This document shows positions 8,480 through 16,939 of a stretch of 64,000 nucleotides of DNA, one piece after another. Source of the DNA: Pseudooceanicola atlanticus (lineage in GTDB: Bacteria; Pseudomonadota; Alphaproteobacteria; Rhodobacterales; Rhodobacteraceae); NCBI RefSeq assembly GCF_000768315.1, contig NZ_AQQX01000003.1, positions 620,001 to 684,000 of the forward strand, given 5' to 3'. The position numbers and the translations under genes are program-made. Within the stretch, counting starts at the first letter, position 1. Every line of letters begins with the position of its first letter. Under the pieces are notes generated by a model. That model was not told the origin of the DNA. It saw nothing but the letters and a program-made list of their open reading frames with translations, and did no database searches.

Positions 8480-9361
8480 ATGATCGCCAAGCTGGAAATG
8501 CTGATCGCCCTGGCAACCGAACAACATTTCGGCCGCGCCGCACAAAGCCTGTCGATAACCCAGCCGACCCTGTCGGCGGGCATCAAGCAGTTGGAGGATC
8601 ACCTGGGTGTCAAGCTGGTCGAACGCGGATCCCGCTTCGGCGGGCTGACACCCGAAGGCCAGCGCGCGCTCGTCATGGCGCGCAAGATCGTCGGCGATGC
8701 CCGCCGCCTGCGCGACGAGATGCGGGTCAAGCGGGATGGCCTGGCCGGGAGGCTGCGCGTCGCGGTGATCCCGACGGCCCTGACCTGGGCCTCGCACCTG
8801 GCCGCGCGGCTGAACGACAAGCATCCGAGGATCGGGCTGACGATCCGCTCCGCCCCGTCGCAGAACGTGCTGTCCATGCTGGAAAATCTCGAAATCGACG
8901 CCGGCATCACCTATCTCGACAACGAACCGCTGGGCCGCGTGTCCTCGGTTCAGCTCTATCGCGAAACCTACCGTCTGGTCTGCCGGTCCGATCATCCGAT
9001 GGCAGACCTGCCCGGCGTCAGCTGGGGCCAGATCGCCGGGCAGAAGCTGTGCCTGCTGACCCCCGACATGCAGAACCGCCGCATCATCAACCGCAATTTC
9101 ATGGAGGCCGGAGCCGCGCCCGAGGCGATGATCGAATCCAACTCCACCGTCGTGCTGGCCGCGACCGTGGCGCGCGGCGACTGGGTCACGATCCTGCCCG
9201 GCGACATGGCCGACTTCCTGGTCACCGGCATGCCACTTGTCGCCATCCCGATCGAAGGCGCGGCCATCGCGCACAAGGTCGGGCTGATCACCGAACACCA
9301 GGAACCCCACACCCCCGTTCTGGCGGCCCTGATGCGAGAGGCGGCCGCGCTCGCCAGTTGA
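8480..9361 (+). CDS. LysR-family transcriptional regulator, probable regulator of formate dehydrogenase
   Basis: This 293-aa protein has an N-terminal winged helix-turn-helix (residues 1-60, HFGRAAQSLSITQPTLSAGIKQLE) and a C-terminal LysR substrate-binding domain (about 88-290). It lies directly upstream of, and in the same direction as, the fds operon. Matching dyads GATAG-N7-CTATC occur just before this gene and before fdsG, which supports control of itself and of formate oxidation. Formate is the obvious inducer candidate by context, but no ligand residues were identified. It diverges from the methyltransferase gene. Confidence 0.92.
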   Translation: MIAKLEMLIALATEQHFGRAAQSLSITQPTLSAGIKQLEDHLGVKLVERGSRFGGLTPEGQRALVMARKIVGDARRLRDEMRVKRDGLAGRLRVAVIPTALTWASHLAARLNDKHPRIGLTIRSAPSQNVLSMLENLEIDAGITYLDNEPLGRVSSVQLYRETYRLVCRSDHPMADLPGVSWGQIAGQKLCLLTPDMQNRRIINRNFMEAGAAPEAMIESNSTVVLAATVARGDWVTILPGDMADFLVTGMPLVAIPIEGAAIAHKVGLITEHQEPHTPVLAALMREAAALAS

Positions 9362-9385
9362 ACGGGATTTTTGATCGAAGGAGTT

Positions 9386-9402
9386 GATAGATATTCCCTA
9401 TC
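9386..9402 (+). promoter_or_regulatory. LysR-type operator upstream of the fds operon
   Basis: GATAG-N7-CTATC lies 74-90 bases before the fdsG start, the usual place for a LysR activator site. It matches the 8437-8453 dyad in both arms and in spacing. Confidence 0.65.
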
Positions 9403-9475
9403 GACCAACGAAACCGCGATATTGATTCCTGATCGCCCTTGGGTCACGCCTGCGCAAAAGCCATGGGGGGAGCCG

Positions 9476-9958
9476 ATGCGCCAGGACCTAGCCACACCGG
9501 ACAGCGAAACGATCCGTGCGATCATCGCGGCGGAACGCCACCGCGAGGGGCCGCTGCTGCCGATCCTGCATGCGCTTCAGGCCGAATATGACCACATTCC
9601 CGAAAGCGCCCTGCCCCTGATCGCCGAGGCGCTGGCCCTGACCCGGGCCGAGGTTCACGGCGTCGTCACCTTCTACCATGATTTCCGCGAGGCCCCCGCA
9701 GGGCGCCACGTGGTCAAGGTCTGCCGGGCCGAGGCCTGCCAATCCATGGGCGCAAATGACATGGCGGCACGACTGCTCGACCTGCTGGGGCTCGACGGCT
9801 ACGGCACCCTGCCCGACGGGTCCGTGACGGTCGAACCGGTCTATTGCCTGGGCCTCTGCGCCTGCGCACCTGCGGCGATGGTCGACGGCACGTTGCTGGG
9901 CCGCGCCGATTCGCCCGCAATTGCCGCCAAGCTCGCCAAGGCGGAGGCACCGGCATGA
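9476..9958 (+). CDS. fdsG: NAD-dependent formate dehydrogenase gamma subunit FdsG (24-kDa, [2Fe-2S])
   Basis: A 160-aa NuoE-like thioredoxin-fold subunit with the [2Fe-2S] cysteine motif CRAEACQSMG and, about 40 residues later, CLGLCACAP. It also has the helical lead GPLLPILHALQAEYDHIPE. In FdsABG enzymes it passes electrons between FdsA and the FMN subunit FdsB. I chose the ATG at 9476 (MRQDLATPD) because GGGGGAG precedes it; an upstream in-frame ATG would overlap the LysR operator. The stop overlaps the fdsB start (ATGA). First gene of the operon. Confidence 0.93.
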   Translation: MRQDLATPDSETIRAIIAAERHREGPLLPILHALQAEYDHIPESALPLIAEALALTRAEVHGVVTFYHDFREAPAGRHVVKVCRAEACQSMGANDMAARLLDLLGLDGYGTLPDGSVTVEPVYCLGLCACAPAAMVDGTLLGRADSPAIAAKLAKAEAPA

Positions 9959-11472
9959 AGGTCTACATCCCCCTCGACAGCGCCGCCGTGGCGCTTGGCG
10001 CCGACGACGTGGCCGATGCGATCCGGGCCGAGGCCAGCGCGCGCGGCCTCGACGTGCAGGTCATTCGCAACGGCACCCGCGGCATGGTCTTCCTCGAACC
10101 GTTGGTCGAGGTCGACTGCGGCGCGGGTCGGATCGGATATGGCAACGCGAGCCCGGCAGATGCCGGCGCGATCCTCGACGGCACGGCTGACGACCTCGGC
10201 CCGGTCGAAGATATCCCCTATCTGGCGAAGCAGACCCGCCTGACCTTCGCCCGCTGCGGCGTGATCGACCCGCTGTCGCTCTCCGACTACGAGGCCCATG
10301 GCGGCCTCGCCGGTCTGCGCCGCGCCATCGCCATGTCGGGCGAAGAGATCGTGGAAGAGGTCAAGACCTCCGGCCTGCGCGGCCGCGGCGGCGCGGGTTT
10401 CCCCACGGGCATCAAGTGGGACACGGTGCGCCAGGCACAGGCGGATCAGAAATACATCGTCTGCAACGCCGACGAGGGCGACAGCGGCACCTTCGCCGAT
10501 CGGATGATCATGGAGGGCGACCCGTTCTGCCTGATCGAAGGCATGGCCATCGCGGGCCTCGCCACCGGCGCGACCAGGGGCTTCGTCTACCTGCGCTCGG
10601 AATACCCCGTCGCCATTGGCGTGATGGAAGAGGCCATCCGCCGCGCCCGCGGCGCGAAGGTGCTGGGCGATGACGTGCTGGCATCCGGCCGCACCTTCGA
10701 CATGGAGGTCCGCGTCGGTGCCGGCGCCTATGTCTGCGGCGAGGAAACCTCGCTCCTCAATTCGCTCGAGGGCAAGCGCGGCGTGGTCCGCGCCAAGCCG
10801 CCCCTCCCGGCGCTCGAAGGCGCCTTCGGCAAGCCGACCGTGGTGAACAACGTGATCTCGCTCGCCACGGTGCCGGTCATCTTTGAAAAAGGCGCACAGC
10901 ATTATGCCGATTTCGGCCTCGGCCGGTCGCGCGGCACGATCCCGCTGCAGATCGCTGGCAACGTGGCGCGCGGCGGGCTGTTCGAGACAGCCTTCGGCAT
11001 GCCCCTCGGCGACATCGTCAACGACATCGGCGGCGGCACCGCCAGTGGCCGCCCGGTCAAGGCCGTGCAGGTCGGCGGCCCGCTCGGCGCATATTTCGCG
11101 CCCCACCAGTTCGACACTCCCTTCGGCTACGAAGAGTTCGACGGCGAAGGTGGCCTGATCGGCCATGCCGGCCTCACGATCTTCGACGACAGTGCCGACA
11201 TGCTGGGCATGGCCCGTTTCGCCATGGAATTCTGCGCGGTCGAAAGCTGCGGCAAATGCACCCCCTGCCGGATCGGCGCCGTGCGCGGCGTCGAAACCCT
11301 GGACCGCATTGCGGCGGGCGACCCCGCGGCGCAGGAGGTCCTGACCGATCTCTGCGACACGATGACCAGCGGCTCGCTCTGCGCGCTCGGCGGCTTCACC
11401 CCCTACCCCGTCATGTCCGCCCTGCGCCTCTTCCCCGAGGACTTCGGCGCCACGAAGGAAGCCGCGGAATGA
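9955..11472 (+). CDS. fdsB: NAD-dependent formate dehydrogenase beta subunit FdsB (FMN, NAD+ site)
   Basis: This 505-aa NuoF-like subunit reduces NAD+ with electrons from formate. It has a short N-terminal thioredoxin-like region, the FMN/NADH loop GRGGAGFPTGIKW near residues 143-155, the AYVCGEETSLLNS segment near 260, and the [4Fe-4S] motif Cys432-x2-Cys435-x2-Cys438 (ESCGKCTPCRIG) with a further Cys in GSLCALGG. The start overlaps the fdsG stop. About 95 bases with a repeat element separate it from the DUF4287 gene, an unusual gap in this operon. Confidence 0.95.
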   Translation: MKVYIPLDSAAVALGADDVADAIRAEASARGLDVQVIRNGTRGMVFLEPLVEVDCGAGRIGYGNASPADAGAILDGTADDLGPVEDIPYLAKQTRLTFARCGVIDPLSLSDYEAHGGLAGLRRAIAMSGEEIVEEVKTSGLRGRGGAGFPTGIKWDTVRQAQADQKYIVCNADEGDSGTFADRMIMEGDPFCLIEGMAIAGLATGATRGFVYLRSEYPVAIGVMEEAIRRARGAKVLGDDVLASGRTFDMEVRVGAGAYVCGEETSLLNSLEGKRGVVRAKPPLPALEGAFGKPTVVNNVISLATVPVIFEKGAQHYADFGLGRSRGTIPLQIAGNVARGGLFETAFGMPLGDIVNDIGGGTASGRPVKAVQVGGPLGAYFAPHQFDTPFGYEEFDGEGGLIGHAGLTIFDDSADMLGMARFAMEFCAVESCGKCTPCRIGAVRGVETLDRIAAGDPAAQEVLTDLCDTMTSGSLCALGGFTPYPVMSALRLFPEDFGATKEAAE

Positions 11473-11480
11473 CCCCCCGC

Positions 11481-11540
11481 TTCATCTTGCTGGAAATACT
11501 CCGGGGGAGCCGGCCACGGGCCGGCGGGGGCAGAGCCCCC
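11481..11540 (+). repeat. Bipartite intergenic repeat, copy 1 (core plus GGGGGC hairpin)
   Basis: The core ATCTTGCTGGAAATACTCC (11484-11502) is followed by a G-rich stretch and a hairpin GGGGGC-AGA-GCCCCC (11526-11540). The core recurs at 15815-15835 (inverted) and 44081-44102, always between genes. Here it sits inside the formate dehydrogenase operon. Confidence 0.75.
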
Positions 11541-11566
11541 TCCCCGATCCGCCATGAGGCACGCAC

Positions 11567-11785
11567 ATGACCGACAAGGCAAAAGGCCCCGCCTCCTACT
11601 TTCCCTCGATCGAGGTGAAATACGGCCAGCCGGTCGAACACTGGCTGCAAATGGTCCGGGACCGCGCGGACCTCAGGCACATGGAAATCGTGACCTACCT
11701 GAAGACCGACCACGGTCTTGGCCACGGCCATGCCAACGCCCTCGTCGCCCACGAACTTGCCACGCTCAAAAAGGATAAAGGCTGA
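11567..11785 (+). CDS. Small DUF4287-domain protein
   Basis: A 72-aa protein, MTDKAKGPASYFPSIEVKYG, with the HWLQMV and MEIVTYLKTDHGLGHGHANALV segments of the DUF4287 family. The function is unknown. The family usually occurs as short stand-alone proteins, so its place between fdsB and fdsA is odd. It follows a dispersed repeat and ends 4 bases before the fdsA start. It is either a passenger inserted with the repeat or a small accessory factor. No signal peptide or cysteine cluster is present. Confidence 0.85.
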   Translation: MTDKAKGPASYFPSIEVKYGQPVEHWLQMVRDRADLRHMEIVTYLKTDHGLGHGHANALVAHELATLKKDKG

Positions 11786-11789
11786 CCCC

Positions 11790-14714
11790 ATGAAAGACTT
11801 CATCCTCCCCCCCAAGGACTGGGACATGGGCACCCCGCTGCCCAAATCCGACGCGACCGTCACGCTGAAGATCGACGGGTTCGACGTCACCGTGCCCGAG
11901 GGCACCTCGGTCATGCGCGCGGCGATGGAGGCGGGGATCAAGATCCCCAAGCTCTGCGCCACCGACAGCGTGGAGGCCTTCGGCTCCTGCCGTCTCTGCC
12001 TGGTCGAGATCGAAGGGCGCCGCGGCACCCCCGCCTCCTGCACCACGCCGGTGACCGACGGCATGGCGGTGACCACGCAATCCGACAGGCTGCACAAGCT
12101 GCGCAAGGGCGTGATGGAGCTATATATCTCCGACCACCCGCTCGACTGCCTGACCTGCGGCGCCAACGGCGATTGCGAGCTTCAGGACATGGCCGGCATG
12201 GTCGGCCTGCGCGACGTCCGCTACACCAAGGGCGACAACCATTACGCGCCGACCGCGGCGGGGTCTCTGTCGCTCAACGACATCCGCGCCAAGGTGCCGG
12301 ACGGGTCCGACAATGCCCGCTACATCCCCAAGGATGACAGCAACCCCTACTTCACCTACGACCCCTCCAAATGCATCGTCTGCTCGCGCTGCGTGCGCGC
12401 CTGCGAAGAGGTCCAGGGCACCTTCGCCCTGACGATCGAGGGGCGCGGCTTCGACAGCCGGGTCTCCTTCGGCGGCGCGTCGGACAGCGTGTTGTCGTCG
12501 GATTGCGTATCCTGCGGCGCCTGCGTCCAGGCCTGCCCGACCGCCACGCTTCAGGAGAAATCTGTGATCGAGATGGGCACGCCCGACCGGTCCGTCATCA
12601 CCACCTGCGCCTATTGCGGCGTCGGCTGCTCGTTCAAGGCCGAGCTGAACGGCGACAAGCTGGTGCGCATGACCCCCTACAAGCACGGCAAGGCCAATCG
12701 CGGCCATTCCTGCGTGAAGGGCCGGTTCGCCTACGGCTATGCCTCGCATCCCGACCGGATCCTGAACCCGATGATCCGCGACAGCATCGACGAGCCCTGG
12801 CGCGAGGTGACCTGGCAGGAGGCGCTGGAGTTCACCGCCACCCGCCTCAAGGGCATCCGCGAGACGTACGGGCGCAAGTCGCTGGGCGTCATCACCTCGT
12901 CGCGCTGCACGAACGAGGAAACCTACCTCGTCCAGAAACTGACCCGCGCGGTTTTCGAGAACAACAACACCGATACCTGCGCGCGCGTGTGCCATTCGCC
13001 CACGGGCTACGGGCTGGGCCAGACCTTCGGCACCTCCGCCGGCACGCAGGATTTCGACAGCGTCGAGGACACGGATGTCGTCATCGTCATCGGGGCCAAC
13101 CCGACCGATGGCCATCCCGTCTTCGCCTCGCGCCTGAAAAAACGCCTGCGCGAAGGGGCGGAGCTGATCGTGATCGACCCGCGCCGCATCGACCTGCTGG
13201 CCACGCCTCACATGAGCGGCTCGCACCACCTGCCGCTGCGCCCGGGCACCAATGTCGCCGTTGTCTCGGCGCTCGCCCATGTCATCGTCACTGAAGGACT
13301 AGCCGACGAGGCCTTCATCCGCGAGCGCTGCGACTGGGACGAATTCCAGCATTACGCCGAATTCATTCGCGAAGACCGCCATTCGCCCGAGGCGACCGAG
13401 ATGCTGACCGGCGTGCCCGCGCAGAAACTGCGCGAGGCGGCCCGCGCCTTTGCCAAGGGCGGCAACGGGGCGATCTATTATGGCCTCGGCGTCACGGAAC
13501 ACAGCCAAGGCTCGACGACGGTCATGGGCATCGCCAACCTTGCCATGCTGACCGGAAATATCGGGCGGCGCGGCGTGGGTGTGAACCCGCTGCGCGGACA
13601 GAACAACGTGCAGGGGTCCTGCGACATGGGCAGCTTCCCGCATGAACTGCCCGGCTATCGCCACGTGAAGAACCCCGAGGTCCGCGCGATCTATGAAGAC
13701 CTGTGGAAGGTCAAGATCGACCCGGAACCCGGCCTGCGCATCCCCAACATGCTGGATGCCGCCGTCGAGGGCACGTTCAAGGGCCTCTACGTCCAGGGCG
13801 AGGACATCCTGCAATCCGACCCGGACACGAAACACGTGGCCGCGGGTCTCGCCGCGATGGAATGCGTCATCGTGCATGACCTCTTCCTGAACGAGACCGC
13901 GAATTACGCGCATGTCTTCCTGCCCGGTTCCAGCTTCCTGGAAAAGGAAGGCACCTTCACCAATGCCGAACGCCGCATCAACCGCGTGCGCGAGGTGATG
14001 AAGCCGATGAACGGCTATGCCGACTGGGAGGTGACGCAGCTTCTGGCCAATGCCATGGGCGCGGGCTGGCACTATACCCACCCCGCCCAGATCATGGAGG
14101 AAATCGCCGCCACCACCCCCGCCTTCGCCAATGTCACCTACGACATGCTGGAGGAAAAGGGATCGGTCCAGTGGCCCTGCAACGACGACGCGCCCGAGGG
14201 CACGCCGCTGATGCATGTCGACGGCTTCGTGCGCGGCCAGGGGCGGTTCATCGTCACCGAATATGTCGCCACCGACGAGAAGACCGGCCCGCGCTTCCCG
14301 CTGTTGCTGACGACGGGACGCATCCTGTCGCAATACAACGTGGGCGCCCAGACCCGGCGGACCGAGAACTCGGTCTGGCATGGCGAGGACCTGCTGGAGA
14401 TCCACCCCCACGATGCCGAGAACCGCGGCATTCAAGAGGGCGCGTGGATCCGCCTCGCCTCCCGCTCGGGCGAGACGACGCTCAGGGCGACGATCACCGA
14501 CCGGGTCAGCCCCGGCGTGGTCTACACGACCTTCCACCACCCCGACACCCAGGCCAATGTCGTGACCACCGATTACTCTGACTGGGCCACGAACTGCCCT
14601 GAATACAAGGTGACGGCGGTGCAGGTCGCGCCCTCCAACGGGCCGTCGGAATGGCAGGAGGATTACAACGCCCAGGCCGCGCAATCGCGCCGCATCCTGC
14701 CGGCCGCGGAATGA
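11790..14714 (+). CDS. fdsA: NAD-dependent formate dehydrogenase alpha subunit FdsA (molybdenum catalytic subunit)
   Basis: This 974-aa subunit oxidises formate to CO2 at a bis-pyranopterin molybdenum site. Order of domains: N-terminal NuoG-like [2Fe-2S] domain (AFGSCRLCLVEIEG), Cys/His cluster (DCLTCGANGDCELQ), two ferredoxin clusters (CIVCSRCVRAC and CVSCGACVQACP), a [4Fe-4S] motif (CAYCGVGC...CVKG), then the molybdopterin domains. The Mo-ligand cysteine is about Cys401 in RVCHSPTGYG, with the expected following His. The start at 11790 gives MKDFILPPKDWD. The stop overlaps the fdhD start. Confidence 0.96.
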   Translation: MKDFILPPKDWDMGTPLPKSDATVTLKIDGFDVTVPEGTSVMRAAMEAGIKIPKLCATDSVEAFGSCRLCLVEIEGRRGTPASCTTPVTDGMAVTTQSDRLHKLRKGVMELYISDHPLDCLTCGANGDCELQDMAGMVGLRDVRYTKGDNHYAPTAAGSLSLNDIRAKVPDGSDNARYIPKDDSNPYFTYDPSKCIVCSRCVRACEEVQGTFALTIEGRGFDSRVSFGGASDSVLSSDCVSCGACVQACPTATLQEKSVIEMGTPDRSVITTCAYCGVGCSFKAELNGDKLVRMTPYKHGKANRGHSCVKGRFAYGYASHPDRILNPMIRDSIDEPWREVTWQEALEFTATRLKGIRETYGRKSLGVITSSRCTNEETYLVQKLTRAVFENNNTDTCARVCHSPTGYGLGQTFGTSAGTQDFDSVEDTDVVIVIGANPTDGHPVFASRLKKRLREGAELIVIDPRRIDLLATPHMSGSHHLPLRPGTNVAVVSALAHVIVTEGLADEAFIRERCDWDEFQHYAEFIREDRHSPEATEMLTGVPAQKLREAARAFAKGGNGAIYYGLGVTEHSQGSTTVMGIANLAMLTGNIGRRGVGVNPLRGQNNVQGSCDMGSFPHELPGYRHVKNPEVRAIYEDLWKVKIDPEPGLRIPNMLDAAVEGTFKGLYVQGEDILQSDPDTKHVAAGLAAMECVIVHDLFLNETANYAHVFLPGSSFLEKEGTFTNAERRINRVREVMKPMNGYADWEVTQLLANAMGAGWHYTHPAQIMEEIAATTPAFANVTYDMLEEKGSVQWPCNDDAPEGTPLMHVDGFVRGQGRFIVTEYVATDEKTGPRFPLLLTTGRILSQYNVGAQTRRTENSVWHGEDLLEIHPHDAENRGIQEGAWIRLASRSGETTLRATITDRVSPGVVYTTFHHPDTQANVVTTDYSDWATNCPEYKVTAVQVAPSNGPSEWQEDYNAQAAQSRRILPAAE

Positions 14715-15523
14715 GCCGCGACACCTCCTTCAGGGCGACGGGCCTGCGGATCGGGGGCGGAGAGACCGCCCCCGTCACCCGCGCCCTGCCCGAGGAGGTG
14801 CCCGTCGCGCTCAGCTACGAGGGATCGACCCAGGCAGTGATGATGGCCACGCCGTCCGACCTTGAGGATTTCGCCGTCGGGTTTTCCCTGACGGAAGGCA
14901 TCGTCGCCACCGGTGATGAAATCGCGGAGCTGCACGTGCAGGACCACGAGACCGGCATCGACGTGCAGATGTGGCTGGCCGGCGATCGCGGGGCCGAATT
15001 GTCCCGCCGCCGCCGCGCCATGGCCGGGCCCGTGGGCTGCGGTTTGTGCGGGATCGACTCGCTCGACCAGGCGATGCGGCCCCTGCCCCGCGTGACCGCC
15101 CGGCCCGTTCTGGATACCGACCTGATCATCGGCGCCACCGATGCGCTGCGCGCGCTGCAACCGCTGCATGACGAAACCCGCGCGGTCCATGCCGCCGGGT
15201 TCCTGACCCCCGACGGCCTGCATTTCGCCCGCGAGGATGTCGGCCGCCACAACGCGCTGGACAAGGTGATCGGCGCACTGGCCCGCAGCGGCACTGAGGC
15301 TGCCAAAGGCGCCTTCGTGATGACCTCCCGTGTCTCCATCGAACTGGTGCAGAAATGCGCCCTTGCGGGCTGCGGTATGCTGATCGCCGTGTCGGCTCCG
15401 ACCGCCCGCGCCCTGCGCCTGGCCGAAGAGGCCGGCATCACCCTTGTCGCGCTCAGCCGCAATGGCCAGGCCGAGGTCTTCACCCATCCCGACCGTGTCA
15501 CCGGAGAACCCCATGTCGCCTGA
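14711..15523 (+). CDS. fdhD: Formate dehydrogenase accessory sulfurtransferase FdhD (FdsC)
   Basis: A 270-aa chaperone that passes sulfur from a cysteine desulfurase to the molybdenum cofactor before insertion into FdsA. Diagnostic motifs are SDLEDFAVGFSLTEGI near residue 55, the cysteine loop Cys110-x2-Cys113 (GCGLCGID) and FAREDVGRHNALDK near 180. The ATG overlaps the fdsA stop (ATGA), and its own 3' end overlaps the fdsD start by 11 bases. It is cytoplasmic. In the fdsGBACD nomenclature this is fdsC. Confidence 0.95.
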   Translation: MSRDTSFRATGLRIGGGETAPVTRALPEEVPVALSYEGSTQAVMMATPSDLEDFAVGFSLTEGIVATGDEIAELHVQDHETGIDVQMWLAGDRGAELSRRRRAMAGPVGCGLCGIDSLDQAMRPLPRVTARPVLDTDLIIGATDALRALQPLHDETRAVHAAGFLTPDGLHFAREDVGRHNALDKVIGALARSGTEAAKGAFVMTSRVSIELVQKCALAGCGMLIAVSAPTARALRLAEEAGITLVALSRNGQAEVFTHPDRVTGEPHVA

Positions 15524-15737
15524 AAAGATGGTCACCATGGCCAACCAGATCGCCACGTTTTTCAAATCCCAGCCCGGCGCGGACCAGGCGGAGCGGGTGG
15601 CCGATCACCTGAACGATTACTGGGAGCCGCGGATGCGCCGGCAATTGGCCAGCCATGTCGCGGCGGGCGGAGAGGGGCTCGATCCGCTGGTCCTGTCGGC
15701 GATGGACCACCTGTCGGTCCCGGCCGAGACCGCGTGA
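15513..15737 (+). CDS. fdsD: Formate dehydrogenase delta subunit FdsD
   Basis: A 74-aa protein, MSPEKMVTMANQIATFFKS, with the YWEPRMRRQLASHVAAGG segment of the FdsD family. FdsD is a small protein needed for assembly or stability of the soluble NAD-linked formate dehydrogenase. It is the last gene of the operon and overlaps the fdhD end by 11 bases. A second Met, 5 codons later, is an alternative start. Confidence 0.92.
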   Translation: MSPEKMVTMANQIATFFKSQPGADQAERVADHLNDYWEPRMRRQLASHVAAGGEGLDPLVLSAMDHLSVPAETA

Positions 15738-15805
15738 TTGGCCGCATCGGCGTCACCCTTCGGAGATAGCCGGAGGCGGCCCGCTCGTGGCACGCTCCTG
15801 CACGC

Positions 15806-15835
15806 CTCCGGCGGGAGTATTTCCGGCAAGATGAA
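15806..15835 (-). repeat. Bipartite intergenic repeat, copy 2 (inverted)
   Basis: On the reverse strand this reads ATCTTGCCGGAAATACTCC followed by CGCCGGAGG. It is the same core as at 11481 and 44081. It lies between convergent fdsD and the DUF1513 gene. Confidence 0.75.
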
Positions 15836-15864
15836 GAGGAATCGGTGCGCCCGGCAGGGCAATG

Positions 15865-16929
15865 TCAGGCGCCGATCCGGACCAGGTGATTGTCCCAGGC
15901 GCGCGGCGCCTTGCGGGTCGGGGTCAGGCCCTGGTCGGTGACCGTCAGGATCCCGCCCAGCCCGTCCGTCGCCAGTAGCCCCGCAGGCGCGGCCGCGAGG
16001 CCGCAGATATCCGACCGCGACAGGCTTTCCTGAAAATTCCCTGCCTTGTCAAACAGATGCAGGCAGCCGCCACGCGGCGAGGTGATGCCAACCCGCCCCC
16101 CTGCCATCGCGATGCTGCCCGCATAGCCCTGCATGGCCAACTGATCCACCAGCCCGGCACTGGCCAGGACCGGCGCCTCACCCCGGCGATGCAGCCCCAG
16201 AAGCGGCACCGGATCGGACAGGTCGCCCTGCCATTGCATCGCGAATCCCGTGACCTCGCCATCGGTGGCGATGTGACGGATGGAGTTCTGATGCAGCTCC
16301 TCGGGCAACTCGACCAGTTCGACCGGGCCGCTGTCGTCGAGATAAGCGAGGTTCGGGCGCATCGTATCGAGGTTCAGCTTGTCCCGGCCCCGGTCGGGAT
16401 GGGTCAGGATCCCGCCATTCGCCACGACCAGCCGGTCGCCGGGCAGTGCCAGGATCTCGTGCGGACCGATGCCGCCCGAGGCGAGCTCTCCGATCCGTCT
16501 GTAGCCGGCGCGGCGGGACCAGAGGCCGATCCGCCCCTGCCCCGTCTCGATCTCGTTCTCCGTGGTGCAGAGGATGTCACCGCCTTCGATAAAGGCGCCG
16601 TGGCCGTAGAAATGGCGCCCCTCCGGCGCGGTCAGGCGGTGCGCGACAGTCCCGTTAGCGCAGTCGATGACCAGCGCGAAGGTACCGGGGCGGCGGGCAA
16701 AGGCCACGGCCTCGGGCGCGGTCGGATGGGCAGCGGCGGCATGGCCGCGACCGGGCAGCGGGATGCGGAAGATATCCGCCCCGTCCGCCGCGAGACCAAA
16801 GAGCGCATAGGCCCCGTCCGCTTCACGCGCGGCGGCCAGGTGGGTCGGCCCGCCCGCATCGGCCCAGGACAGCCGCGGCGCGGCGGCGGAGGCCAGCAGG
16901 CTTGCCAGGAAGGTGCGGCGGGTGGTCAT
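15865..16929 (-). CDS. DUF1513 beta-propeller-like periplasmic protein (iron-uptake associated)
   Basis: A 354-aa protein with an N-terminal twin-arginine-like export signal (MTTRRTFLASLLASAAAPRLSWA). The body is a DUF1513 domain with the motif EGRHFYGHGAF near residue 105 and GIGPHEIL near 155. Its molecular role is unknown. The family is nearly always encoded with imelysin and DUF1111 genes in iron-regulated clusters. It is last in this operon: the imelysin gene ends 10 bases upstream. I chose the start at 16929 because the signal peptide begins there. Confidence 0.88.
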   Translation of the reverse strand: MTTRRTFLASLLASAAAPRLSWADAGGPTHLAAAREADGAYALFGLAADGADIFRIPLPGRGHAAAAHPTAPEAVAFARRPGTFALVIDCANGTVAHRLTAPEGRHFYGHGAFIEGGDILCTTENEIETGQGRIGLWSRRAGYRRIGELASGGIGPHEILALPGDRLVVANGGILTHPDRGRDKLNLDTMRPNLAYLDDSGPVELVELPEELHQNSIRHIATDGEVTGFAMQWQGDLSDPVPLLGLHRRGEAPVLASAGLVDQLAMQGYAGSIAMAGGRVGITSPRGGCLHLFDKAGNFQESLSRSDICGLAAAPAGLLATDGLGGILTVTDQGLTPTRKAPRAWDNHLVRIGA

Positions 16930-16939
16930 GGGGGACCCT

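Noticed and set aside
9844-9954. A longer FdsB starting upstream of 9955
   Set aside because: The extension lies inside fdsG in another frame. The ATG at 9955 overlaps the fdsG stop in the usual ATGA manner and gives the conserved N-terminus.
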